Shown here: positions 45,509 through 56,883 of the stretch, one piece after another | Layout of the letters: the number at the start of each line of letters is the position of its first letter | Position numbering within the stretch: position 1 is the stretch's first letter | Assembly (NCBI GenBank): GCA_001465935.1 | Contig: LNKV01000042.1 | Coordinates: forward strand, 481,633-545,632 | Source of the DNA: Clarireedia homoeocarpa | Lineage: Eukaryota > Ascomycota > Leotiomycetes > Helotiales > Rutstroemiaceae | Direction: 5' to 3' | Length of the DNA stretch: 64,000 nt | The notes under the pieces: generated by a model | What the model saw: the letters and a program-made list of their open reading frames with translations, nothing else | What the model was told of the DNA's origin: nothing | Database searches by the model: none | Program-made: the position numbers and the translations under genes

Positions 45509-48343
45509 TTACACAATCTCACTAGACAAAGAACTCTTCGCCGCCTCTGGAACATTCTTGGGATACTCGCCAGGAATGTGCAATTGACTGATACTTTGTA
45601 CACTCTGGTGATTTTGACCCGCAGCCAATGTCGGACGCTCTGAACCCTGTGTAGCAGAATCAAGAGGTGCATTGGCATTATTGGGTACAGTCTGAGCTTG
45701 CATATCTGTAGCGTCTGGGGCACTGCTGAATTCTAAATGCTGGCTAAGGTCGCCAAGGCTTCTTCCACCTGACATCGTCATATCCGGAGCAGCAACTATG
45801 ACAGCATCTAAAGCTGCGGTTTGCTGTGATTGTTCAGGCGACGCTCCTGCATCCGGGGCCGCAATCATAGTCGCTTCTATAGCTGCTTGTTGTTGGGGTT
45901 CGCGGTCTTTCTCTGCATTCATATCTGGTGCGGCAATGGCGGCGGCCTCGATGGCTGCTTGTTCTTCGAGCTTTCGAGCTTCCTCGGCGCTGGGTGGTAT
46001 TATGGCTGAACTTTCCGGGTTTAGTTCCTGTCGATTCTCGTGATCGTGATAAGCTTTCGCACCGGCGGCGCCAAGGGCAGCGCCGCCCACTCCTGCCGCA
46101 GCGACTGCCGGTATTTCGTATTGATCATCACGCGTATTCTTCATATTCTGAATAGGTTCGTAAGTATAGGGATTCACACCATCTTCTTTAGCATATTGAT
46201 TCAGCATCGCGGCATGTGTTGGCGAAGAAGAGGTTCGATCCTCTCCATAGTGTTCGCCAACACCGCTCGCTGGCAGTGATGCAGCAGCAATTACTGCATC
46301 ATCTGCTTCTCCATAACCGGAACTTCCGCTAGAGGGCGAGAGGGGAGCCTGTAAGCCGCGTGCCGAATTTACTTGTAGATCTGAGGGAAATCTCCCACCT
46401 GGTTGAGGACGTTTTTGTTCTTGTCTTTGTCCTTGAACACCTACGATCGCCGATGCAGTCGTTGAGAATGGCTCTTCGTCCTCCTCGTCCATTACCCCAT
46501 CACTACTGATGGAACTTGGTCGTTGTGATGTACTACTAACGCTGCGGGCGTGCTGACGCACAAACGCATTGCGCTCTTGTGGGGACTTTTCCGTCAAATT
46601 CTTGATATCTTCGTACCAAGCGAGTAAAGTATCGCGTGTCTCTGCTCTGAATACCCAAGTATGCCCACGATGTAATGTCCCAGTTTGACGACCTTTAAGG
46701 ATGAACTTATTGGAAGACCCACCCTCGTTCGAATGAGAACCAAGCTTTTGCTCGGGTAGATAAAGGGACATAATAGGCGCTTGAAGCTTGTCCGCAGAAC
46801 GGAACTCATGTAAATGAGTAGGAGAAAGGACGTACCAGCCGGCCCTGCGACAATTAGTATAACTTCCTAATCAACTTGGTGCATAAGCTATCTCACGTGT
46901 AGGACTATCTCGCAGTTAGCAAAATGTTTAGAGATTCTAAAGAGGATGAAGGCCATACCTTTAAAAATTTCGACTTTCTTTCAAGCAGACCCTCTCTAAT
47001 ACACCCCGCGAGTTCATTGTCTTGTCCAGGATATCTAATATTATCTGGCCTTCTGACTGGAACTCTTGGATCAATGAAGTGCTCGTCATTCTCGACGAAC
47101 GCAGTCCATTCACGGTCCTTGGGCATCGCGATAGGGCCCGTGCGCAATTCATCGACTGCTGCGTAAGCAGCATCTGCTTCACGCTTGAGGATGCCGGCGT
47201 ATGCGTTGTATGATTTCTGAATCTCGCCGACTACGATGGCCTCGAGTTCTCGACCAGAGGCTTCCAAATTAAGATAGGCCTGCTATGATTAGTTCTGACC
47301 TCATTGTAGACGTGCGCGCCAAATTTACCTGATGCAAGTAGTTCTCCTCATCAATCTGCTTCTCAACCTGACGATCTACAGCAAGTCGAAGCAGGTAAGG
47401 GTCTTGCTTTCCAGTCATCTGGGAAGGATCGATATCTGCCTGGCCCAGCCCATCCTGCAGAGCAGCAACAGCCTTGCGCGTAGCTTCCATCTCCTTTTCT
47501 ACGGAATTCTTGAAATCCCCAGACAATCCCTTGATCTCCTTAATCTTCTGGTTCAGATCACTACGCAGACCTACCAGTGCGAGAATAACATCTGACTCAA
47601 TCTCTTTAGACTTATTTGCTTCAGCAATCGCGGTTTTGTGGTAGTTGCGAAGGATCGAAAGAGCATCGTCGATTCCACCAGTGGGAAGGAAGACAGAGGG
47701 CGCGGTAGTATTGTTAATGACATTTGACACCTTCAAGAGACTTTTCGATCTGTGTTCGTATTGGCTTTGTATTTCGCGAAAATATACAATTAAATCTTTC
47801 AGGACTTTTCTCCAAGCTAGACAAGGCATGTTGGTTAGCTAATTATCGTGAGGTCGACGAGCAGCATATAATACCTTGAAACCTGTTTGCCAGAATGTCT
47901 GTAGGATTTCCACTCGTGGGGACTGGACAGAAAAAAGCGCTGTGCATCTCGTCGATATCACCTTGAGGAAGCACTGCCAAGCTTCGAACACTGCCCGCTC
48001 TTGAGCTCCGTTTACTACTACTTCTCTTCAAAGAAGACTTCTTCCTAAGTGTTCCTCCTCGTGTTGGGATCAAAGTATCCCCTTGGGACATTACTGAATT
48101 TGAGCGTTGCATATTGCCGTCGATTATTGAGCTTCCTCTTTGACTTGCGTCCCACTCTTCGTTGAATTTTCCGTATAAGTGTTGTGCGTCGATAGGATGG
48201 AGGTCGTTTGTAGCATAATCTGCGACTGCAGGACCTGTACCAGCTATTTGCGACAGTGGTCGAGCTCTTGGTGCGCCGTATCCTTTATCAATATATGATT
48301 GTGATGGCGCGGGAATGGCAGAGTTGGTGCCGAGGGCAGACAT
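45509..48343 (-). CDS. SLM1: PH-domain and BAR-like protein of the Slm1/Slm2 family
   Basis: Slm proteins bind PI(4,5)P2 at the plasma membrane (eisosomes/MCC), recruit TORC2 and are its substrates. Four or five exons encode about 880 residues. The N-terminal 130 residues are low-complexity with a basic Ser-rich stretch (KKSSLKRSSSKRSSRAGS). The F-BAR-like helical region follows (AWRKVLKDLIVYFREIQSQY, SVEKEMEATRKAVAALQDGL). A PH domain comes next (GCIREGLLERKSKFLKGYTA, WYVLSPTHLHEFRSADKL, then GHTWVFRAETRDTLLAWYED). A long tail is Ala/Glu/Ser-rich with repeated EEQAAIEAAAIAAPD-like segments. The start at 48343 (MSALGTNSAIPAPS) is the first Met; an upstream in-frame extension has none. Family identity is good, while exact borders of the middle exons are approximate. 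Confidence 0.85.
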
Positions 48344-50944
48344 GACCACTAAGGGTTTTTGAACCGGCTTTTTCAAGAAATTGGGAAGATCGAGAGTACG
48401 GCTTGGTCGATTCCTGACGTGGTTTCGGCGCGCGGATGAAGGAAACTTGGTTATAAGTAGAATGGGTTGTATCGGCTACGCCAAGAACGTCAGATATGGC
48501 AGTCGCAATGGAATGACGATAAGAGGAGAATGAAATGAGCAACTCCAAGGGAGAAAGCAAGGTAAGTAGGAGCTTCTTTACCTTTTGGTATGAAATGCCT
48601 TGTTCTCTCTGGCAAAAGGTTAGGTAGGTAGATGTAGGTTATGGGCTATGGGTTATGGTGGGACTCTTTTCCACGGCTGCGGGCTACTGAATGGAACGAC
48701 AATGTTTCTGTCCTCTGCCTGTGCCGTATGGTGGCTTTGTGGAATTGCGGATTGCGGATGTGCGGATTGTGGAGAAGGCGCTTTTGTGCAGTCGATCTTT
48801 GGGATGGTAAGGTAAGGATAGAGCTGGGGAAGAATAAAGAAATGCTCAGGGCAGTTTTGCATAGAAAGCCAGCTATTGTACGCGTCAGGACAAACGAGAA
48901 AGAGAAGGATTGAATTGTCGTGTAAGTAGTAAAGTGAGGACGGGAAGTAAATACAGTAACTCGAGTGGTAGGGAAGTAGAAATGGAATGGATCTAGAAGT
49001 CGAGGTGAGGTAACCAGCAACCTTGTTGGTACGAATGAATGCGAGGAAGATGGAGTTTATGACGACGTTATGAAACTTATGAGCCAAGTCGTGGGCATTC
49101 TCATGCTAACGTTGAGTTGCTGGCTAGTACGGAGTATATAGCCTTGTTTGGACGTTATACTTCGCATGTATGAACAAGTTGTATGAACAAGTTATATGAA
49201 CAAGTTATATGAGCAAGTTATATGAACAAATATACATACGATGAAGTCTTGGTGAAGCTTTTGGGAAATCCTGTTATTATTCATTTTAAAATTCTGGTAA
49301 GTTAGCAAGTTAGTTCTGGTGCATTTCGCAATTTTGAATGGTCCATCCTATCTACTTGGTGCTACAATCACACTTGAGCTCTCCCCCCGACCAGCGCGAC
49401 CGCGGGCTCAGGACCATGACGTGGGTTGTAGCTTTCTTTTGCCTCCACCACTCTCCACCAGCTCTGCTCCCTGCTTTCTGTTCCCGTCTCCCGGCCCTTT
49501 GCTCCTTGCTCTTTGCGGGCCATTGGATTGGGAAAAGAGCTGTCGACTGTCGACTGTCGACTGTCGACCCATACATAACATACATACACAACCCATACAT
49601 AACCCAGGCCCACGCCCAGCCCAAGCCCACGCCCAAGCTCAAGCTCGACCTTCTCTCATTCGGAGTTGCCTCTCCCTGCCCAGTTGGGATATCAACCCAG
49701 GGTTCTGCAGGCTGAACAAGCAACCAACCACCCATCCCTGGGACAGAATGCGGGACAGATCGGTGGATGCTCATCAAGACTCACTCGGTTTAGGAAATGA
49801 AGGCAGAGGATCTCATTTGTGTGGGGAACGAATAGGAGAAGAGCTCTGACGTTTATTACCAGTCCAGGACAGTCCAGTACAGAGCATTTCTGTCGCCCTT
49901 GTCCATATCATTTCCATCGCCCTTGTCCAACGGAGAAGGCGGAAGAGGGGTTCGGCAGCACTCGTACGCACGCATCGATCGCATGTAAGTCATTATTATC
50001 CCCGATTTCTCTTGCAGTTTGCTGCAGCCATCGCTGCAGCTCCATCGCGGCCCTTCCAAGGCTCCAAGCTCCAAGCTCCAAGCTCGACTGTCGACTTTCG
50101 ACTTCCCCTTCATGAAGAGTCCCACTTCATCAGCCACCTACTTTCGAGAAGCGCCGGATGGAGATCTCACAAATTGCAATCGACCTATCGCCAGACTAGC
50201 GTCCAAAAGCAGCTCGAGAGACCGCCAGAAGAAGAATTGCGGTCCATAAATCTAACGAATTTTGAATGCCCAAAACAAGGATTAATCCAGCCATTCCCTT
50301 CGGGGATCCTCAATGCAGCTTAGTGCGATGATCTCCCGGGACTTTGGAAGCCTTCCAGTCTTCCAAGTTCGCGATAGAAGCACAAATAGCCTCGAGACTT
50401 CTTCCTCCCCGAGCAACAATCAGAAGAGTCTCGACGGTACGAACGGTACGGGTAACTGCACACTGTCTGTTCCGGCTGAGACATTCCATTCATTCTTCCT
50501 CGACTGCTCCAAGATATGGATCCTGATCCTGTGCAGAAGAAAGCAAGTACTATGTAAGTCTTACAGATCACTATCGACGTTCCAACTTCCAAGTTCCACG
50601 GGGTCCACGGGGTCCACGAGGTCCACAGAATGGAGAAGAAAGAACTCTTTGAACCTTCTCGGCTTTTTCTAGTCTCTGCGTCTGTGTCTGTGTCATCCAT
50701 ACAAATTCTCATAATCTCCTAATCTCCTAATCTCCTAATCTCATCATCTCATCGTCTCATCGTCTCATCGTCTCACAAGTTAATCTCATAACCCACAACC
50801 TTGGTGGTTTCATTATTCATCGTCGAAATATTGAGTCCCGTTTTGCACATCACAAGGACCGTACCAGATCATTCAGCCATTCGCTCAAGCTAGAGAGTCC
50901 AAAAGGCTCTTGTCGGCCCATCACCCCACCCCAAAGCCTACCTT
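48344..50944. other. 2.6-kb gene-poor, low-complexity region
   Basis: No gene is supported. The first part should hold the SLM1-like promoter. Short tandem arrays include ATGAACAAGTTAT-type units (49168-49230), four TGTCGAC units (49540-49568), CCAAGCT units (50060-50085), CCACGGGGT units (50596-50625) and AATCTCCT then ATCGTCTC units (50706-50775). Open frames at 49319-49849 and 49819-50115 read across these repeats and have no family character. The region borders the decayed GH3 gene. Confidence 0.5.
49168..49230. repeat. 15-bp tandem repeat (ATGAACAAGTTATAT type)
   Basis: Four to five imperfect head-to-tail copies of a unit close to ATGAACAAGTTATAT occur, with a G/A variant (GAGCAAG) in one copy. 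It stands alone in the gene-poor region and no coding role is evident. Confidence 0.75.
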
Positions 50945-51704
50945 TCATGCAGCACCCGTTGTTGACTGATGACATCCCATTGGCTCCAATCCCTGACGTG
51001 TAAGTGGGAAAGAGAGAACGGCACTCTCACTAACATTAGTCATTTGCTTCTCGAATCCAATTAAACGCTCGGCCTGGACCATCACTGGGAATCTGGATAT
51101 ACAGCTGAACCATCTCTGCTGCTCCATGTGATCCAGTAATGGCGATAGTTTCGCTGACAGTCGACTGAGCGAAGAAAGAAGGTGAGTTATTGGGGTGGGT
51201 GGGATTGAGCAACTCCTTACTGGCACACTCATTCTTCGCGACGGTGTAAGATGGCCAGCCTGAAGAAGACCATTCGCCATACATGCTGTCTACCAAAGCA
51301 GCTCCAGAAGCCATACCAGGAAGGTGCGTGAATATCGCCGCCGTGATGTTGGGGTGGCCAATCCATGTATCAAGCAGTCGCACAACAGTGCTGTGGATAA
51401 TAACCATGGTGTTAATGAACTGACTTGCAGCGTTGGAGGTGAGCGCGTCGCAATAATCATCTGCACGATTCGGTCTCTCTTCTCTCATCCTTCTGATGCT
51501 TACTCGTCGGCAAGTATGAGGCAGAGTCACTTGCTGTGTTTCCTTCGGAAGATTGGAATAGAAATGAGTCTCTCTTAGCCCGATTGAAATACGGTAATTT
51601 TCAGTCACAGATCCTCTGTTTGTCCTGCCCGAGAGTTTGGGTCTGCAGACCAACAGAAGGCTTCCGGCGGCATTGATGCTCTCTCGTTTGAACTTGCCCT
51701 TCAT
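50945..51704 (-). pseudogene. decayed GH3 beta-glucosidase, C-terminal part only
   Basis: The reading frame from about 51704 contains GH3 C-terminal-domain sequence: MVIIHSTVVRLLDTWIGHPN, then ITAAIFTHLPG, a YTVAKNE segment and LLNPTHPNNSPSFFAQST. The next block, AAEMVQLYIQIPSDGP, belongs to the fibronectin-III-like tail, but the intervening family segment (the YIDYRxF/GYGLSYT region) is missing. After SDGP a one-base shift moves the tail into another frame, where FEKQMTNVSESAVLSFPLTR matches the family end. The N-terminal TIM-barrel with the catalytic Asp is absent. The piece is therefore non-functional: deletion at both ends of the domain, internal loss and a frameshift. Active relatives are secreted cellulose-degrading enzymes. 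Confidence 0.82.
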
Positions 51705-52753
51705 ACCAAGAGGACGCAGAAGGCGTAAGATTAATATTCAGTTACTACGCACAGAAAACTCGCAAAGGCCTACAGCATAAGTTATCTGAATAGCAAAACG
51801 TCAACAATCTCATTTTAAGTCTCCTGCATTCTAGATGAGAGCACAAACACGTAGCTTTTATTATGTTGCTTAGCCAGATTTCGGTGATGCACACAAGTGC
51901 TTTATTCAGTTCAGGCAAACTCCATTGTCATACCGCGATATCAAGCAAAGAAAATCGTTCTATGCTCCGAACTCTTACCGCCAATCCTGCCCCAGCTTTC
52001 CCCCGTATGATTTCCGATCTTTCCCATCCTTTCATTCTTGACTTGACACTCACTGAACGCAGCCGTACCGCGATTTTGTGCGAAGTCGTCGCGTCGGCAT
52101 GGCACTCTTGTATCTCGGCTCGCTCAGGGCACGCACTGATGGGGAAGATCGATGACCCGGATTGCCATGCTGTTCGAGATAGAGGGGTTATCGAGTGATA
52201 GCCGCCGGTACGTATGGATTCATGCTCTCCCTTCCTCGAGGTTCATGTGGATGTGGCATAAAGTAACACGCGTCAACCGACAGTAAGTTCAACGCTCTCC
52301 TCTCCCACAAAGCCTAGTCAATCCGCCCTACCGATTTCAGACGTGACTGAAAATTGCTTAGCGTTTCTCGGAACTCGAACAGAATAACACGTCAACGGGG
52401 TTGTAGCGGGAGGTTTTAGACATATGTATGGTGCTTAAAGAGATATTACACAAAAAGACCCCGGCCTTTATGATTAACAGGAGGGAATGCGTCCGACCCA
52501 ACGAACACCGGGATCCCAAATTCCACTTGAGTAATATTATATTAATGATAATAAAGATTGCCTACCCTACCACAGCTATGTATATACAAGCAGACGTGTG
52601 GGAACCGAGCGCACCGTTCCTTTGTCAGTACCTAACGCCATCTATACAGAGCCATAACCCATCCCATAGTCCTGCCGTAACTCCAAGGCTGCCTATAATG
52701 CAAGGAAAAACAGCCCCCAATCCCCCTCTTCATGAACGTATATCTCGATTATT
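51705..52753. other. intergenic DNA with no supported gene
   Basis: This 1.05-kb stretch lies between the GH3 relic and the convergently placed LDB17-like stop. Open frames at 51863-52198 and 52428-53042 (the latter overlapping LDB17 antisense) lack family character. No missing N-terminal GH3 sequence was recognised here. Confidence 0.35.
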
Positions 52754-54297
52754 CTACTCTACCTCTTTCGAATCCGGTGCCTGTGTAACCATAGCCTTAA
52801 GTCGTGTTCTCCTCCTTGGCGGTGCCTTGGGAGGAACCTTTTTCTGCGCACTATTCGAACGCACTGGCGGCGGCAGAGGAGGTAAAGCACGCCTCTTCTT
52901 CTCCGGCAACGCCTCGCTTACGGGAGTTGGTGCCCCCCCATGCGCCGCGCTCTCGGATTCTGCTTTCCGGCTGGGTGTCTGCACACCGGGTTTTTCCGTC
53001 ACAGCAGCAACATCCGAGACACTCACCGAACTTCCAGTCTGAGAGGGCGAGAGGCTGATCCCGAGGAGCTTTCGAGCGACCTCGCCTTCGCTGATGTCGT
53101 CGTCGCGGAGCCAGGGAACTTTGGCTACTCGTTCCACTAATCGGACGGTCGTTTCGTCAGCTGGCTCCCAGTGTGCGTTACCGGAACCGCCAAGTATACT
53201 CAGGACTCTCACTATCTCGTCCTTTTTATAATGGGGCGGTTGTTGGAGTTGCGTATGTGCAAGTAACGGGTATAAGACCCGAAGGTAAGTGTGACGGAGG
53301 GATACTAGCTCATTTGGAAGATCGAGTAAGTTGCGGATTATGACGTCTAGAAGGACTCGGAGATCGTTGGTATAGAAATACTCGTATGTAGCTTTAGTTG
53401 TGAAAAGGAGGTAGAGGAGTTTAAGGATCAATAGTTGCAGCGATGTTTCTGTCTCGCGGTTTAGTAGAAGAATGATATTCTCCCCAAAAGTCATGTACGA
53501 AGATCCACGATGGCTTAGAAGCTTGATAACTCTGTTGGTTAAGGCATGCGGACTATCTGATGTGGATGTAGATGCGACCATATATTGCTCATTGAAAACC
53601 AGCTGGAAGATGGTTAGTAAGGGACACAACAGTCATGAATTGAGGCTTACCAAGACTCGAATCACAGGATAATGATAGGGATCATCAACATCATCTGACA
53701 GCTCTTCAATAATCTGGAAGAGGTATGTGATAAACTCGTCATCAACTTGACCCAGATCCTCTGCGCTAAGCCTTTGCATTCTCGACATTTCATATAGGAG
53801 TTCCAACAGCAACCGGTGCAGACCCGGATCGTCCCTTTTCCCTTTCTTAATCAACTCGACCAGCCTGGGAAAGCAGCCTTCCCTGTTCATCATCTCGAAC
53901 GTTACTTCATTATTGCGACCATCAAACAGGAGGAAACTCGCTATCACATGCAAGGTAGCCGGTACATCCTCCTGCATAAGACTATAAACAATCTGCGTCC
54001 TTACGTAGTCCTTGTTCGCGGCAAAGAGCTCGCTTTGCATGAGCTTGTGTAGACATTTTGCGACTTCGAACTCTGAAGGTAGATACTCGTCTTTGAAGTT
54101 GGTTGTGAATTGTAGGTAGGATCGAAGCGCATTGTCAATCAATTGATGTGAAGCGCAATTGGCAGAAACAATGTCGTCGATTTCTGACCCAAAGTATTAG
54201 CGCATGTGCAAGATACCATTTGTATAAGGTGCGACTGCATACCGTCCCAGAATTGCTGTTCATTATCAAGAGTGTAGGCGACCTCAATTTGATCCAT
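52754..54297 (-). CDS. LDB17: Ldb17/Dip1 (SPIN90/WISH family) actin regulator
   Basis: Fission-yeast Dip1 and animal SPIN90 activate Arp2/3 without a pre-existing filament, seeding actin patches for endocytosis. Three exons give 478 residues: 54243-54297, 53651-54183 and 52754-53602. The N-terminus (MDQIEVAYTLDNEQQFWDEI) and the helical body fit the family's armadillo-like leucine-rich domain (for example YLFQIIEELSDDVDDPYHYP, VIRVLLVFNEQYM, ENIILLLNRETETSLQLLIL). The last 110 residues are disordered and basic. They end in a proline-rich segment (RALPPLPPPVRSN, KVPPKAPPRRR) suited to SH3 binding, as described for Ldb17. Family identity is good; the tail is only compositionally similar. Confidence 0.87.
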
Positions 54298-54838
54298 GGC
54301 GATTAGCTCGAAAGAAGTTGCTCGTGCTATCGGAAGAGCATCACGGAATCTTATACGGAAGTATACGATAGGAACCCAGAGGAAAGAGTGACTCTGCGCA
54401 GAGAATAGAATGACTAGTATTTGATACACTCCGTCACGATCAACACAGAAACCGAATGAACATTGTTATAAAGTATTGTAAGGTGTTGCTTTCGAAGTTT
54501 ATTGTTATTATTGTTACATACCCGGGTGTGCATCTGAGTCCCGAGGGCACGAGCAGTGACCTAGTGCCCGCTTCTCGGCGGGGCTGCGGAGTCTTGTATT
54601 GGATTTAGATTATAGGGTAAGTCACTCCTTGAAAATCTCATGACCATCTAAATCACACAATGGGCCAATTTATTGATTGATTGAATGAGTATCGCTTTAC
54701 AATTGCTATAAAAAGTCACACATGAATATTCGTTATCTGCTTATCTACAAAATTCACCGTGATGAACTGGATGGGTTGAATCGCCGTCAACTTGAAACTC
54801 CTAACCAACGCCTGTACCACGAATTCAGATTGAAGGGA
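54298..54838. other. spacer between DNAJC3-like gene end and LDB17-like promoter
   Basis: These 541 bp lie between same-strand genes. A GC-rich potential hairpin lies at 54538-54583 (CCGAG...CTCGG enclosing GGGCAC...GTGCCC), unusual for this AT-leaning spacer. It is not a tRNA that I can fold. Otherwise nothing is seen. Confidence 0.35.
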
Positions 54839-56472
54839 TTAACCGCCAAACTGGAATCCACCTCCACCGAATTTAAAGTTGAACTGCTGTCCGCCATGAC
54901 TACCCCCGCCATGTTGGAAAGGGAAACCACCGTGGCCTCCAAACGGATTGCCTTGGAACGGGTTCTGTCTCTGCTGCTCATGGTCATTTGGATCATCTCC
55001 CCTATCAAACCGAGCCTTCAGTTCAGGGTCGCTCAGTACTTCATATGCCTCATTAACGGACGCCATCTTCTTTTCAGCTTCTTCTTTGCTAATGCCCAGT
55101 TTGTGCGCCTTATCAGGGTGGTGTTGCTTGATCATTCTCCTATACGCAGCTTTAATTTGCAGCTCATCCGCGTCCTTGGGCACGCCGAGAACCTTGTAGT
55201 AGTCCTTTGTCTTGCTGCGCTTCAATTCAACCTGAGCGTTCTGCAGCAGTCCGCCGATTTGCCTGGCCTCAGGGTGATGTTCCTTCGCAGTATTCAGAGC
55301 CGATATGGCAGCTTCGTAGTTTTCTGCCTCCATGTGGCGCTGAGCTTTGGATAGAAGACCATATAGAGAGTTTTCATTGAGCGCAAGGGCTTCGTCACAG
55401 TATGCGACAGCTTTCTTGCTTTTAGTCTATGTCATGTTAGCAGGATTCATTGATTCTTGGCATTCTAACATACCTCATGATAAGCCTGGCAAACCATTTC
55501 CACCACCCGGGTGACCAGGTTATTTGGTGCATGCGCGGGTATTGTGCCAGCCTCGCGCCATTCTTTCACGTCATCCTTGATCTCTTGTACTAGTCCTACA
55601 TCCTCTCCTGACGGAACAAGTAGTTTTACGCCGCTAGAATACTGTGACTTCTCGAAATATTTGTTCACTTGCGATAAAGCCTTATCGATCGTTTTCTCTC
55701 TTCGGTAAAGCTTCTTGCAGGTCTTTGAATCTGGATCAGAATGCAGGCACTTTCTTAATTGATCCATTCCCTGCTCCAACTCGCCCAGGCTGTAGAAATT
55801 GATTGCCGATATTTGAATATGGGGTTCCGTGAGTCCAGATTGCATTTGTAGAATGTGCTTGAGATCACTCATGCCTTCCTGAACTTCACCGCGCTCAAAT
55901 CGACAATGCGCCCTTGTCTTGCGAAGTGGTAACATTTTCGCAGCAACCATAATCGCAACACCAGCTTGCGTCACACACTCCTCCCAATTCTGATTCTTCT
56001 CCGCATCCATTGCGAGAGAAGCTGCGCCTTGAGCCTCGATCAAACTGGAGAGTTCTTCTTCAGCTCCATGGGATGAACCTAGAGCAATGTAGTCTTTCTT
56101 CGCATTTTCCCAATCGCCATTTCTTGCTCTAATCTTCGCTCGTTGTAATAGTGCCGGCTCATGGCCCGGCTTAATTGTCAGAACTTTTTCGAAATCCTCG
56201 GCAGCCTGTGCTGTTCGACCAAGTGAGAGGTACGCAGCGCCGCGACGGAAGTGACTGAGGTAATTCGACGGATCGCGCGCAATTGCGATATCATAGTATG
56301 TCAAGGCATCGTTCGTCTCGCCTTTGGCAAGATGTGCATTTGCTGAGGCTAGAAGCGACGAAATTGGGGTATCTGCAGGTATGTCGTTGGCAGAAAGGGC
56401 AGCTACCAAGGAGCTGGAGGATAAGAGTGTTGCGGCAAACGCCAAAGCAGACAACTTGACGTTTACAATCAT
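54839..56472 (-). CDS. ER-lumenal TPR and J-domain co-chaperone, P58IPK/DNAJC3-like
   Basis: The product is 528 residues from two exons (55474-56472 and 54839-55426). A signal peptide opens the protein (MIVNVKLSALAFAATLLSSS, then SLVAA). TPR repeats fill most of the body (ALTYYDIAIARDPSNYLSHF, AAEDFEKVLTIKPGHEPALL, GMSDLKHILQMQSG, later AVAYCDEALALNENSLYGLL). The J domain near the C-terminus is KDYYKVLGVPKDADELQIKA followed by AYRRMIKQHHPDKAH, with HPD intact. A Gly/Phe/Gln-rich tail ends FQFGG. The family delivers misfolded proteins to BiP in the ER lumen. There is no HDEL/KDEL at the C-terminus, as in other DNAJC3 proteins. It is divergent from HAUS1, with 411 bp between starts. Confidence 0.9.
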
Positions 56473-56883
56473 GTTGAATCGTAATTATTGGATGTCAGCG
56501 ACAACTTGCAAGAGAAATTCAGAAAGCATGAATACAACTGGTAAAGAAGCAGGAAATAAATCTATAGAATCACAAGGAAATGGATAGGTAGGGGGAAGTT
56601 GGAGAATTAGGTGGCCTTTTCCGCTCTGCACACGATTTGGCTTGTGTTTGAGGCAGCCGGCGCATTGCGGCTGCAGATCCGATTAGAACTCTACCCCACA
56701 ACCCTTGCAACTAGACGAGCTAGAGTTCCTCCAGCAAACTTTTAGCATTGTAGCCTTGCAGCCTTGCAGCCTTGCATATGACCACGACTGATCTGTTTGC
56801 TTTCATCTTCTATCCCTGTACGTCTATCCTCGTACGAAATAGATCATCGTACTGCGTGAGCTGCCATTACTCATCAAAGAATC
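56473..56883. promoter_or_regulatory. 411-bp divergent promoter of DNAJC3-like and HAUS1-like genes
   Basis: This short spacer lies between two opposite starts. A CTTGCAGC direct repeat (GTAGCCTTGCAGCCTTGCAG, about 56749-56772) is the only structure seen. No unfolded-protein-response element was recognised. Confidence 0.45.

Noticed and set aside
49319..50115. Overlapping open frames of 98-176 codons on both strands
   Set aside because: They run across GC-rich short repeats, have skewed Pro/Ser/His/Gln composition and overlap one another in many frames.
52428..53042. 204-codon plus-strand frame
   Set aside because: Its second half is antisense to the LDB17-like C-terminus and the first half lies in spacer DNA; no family character.
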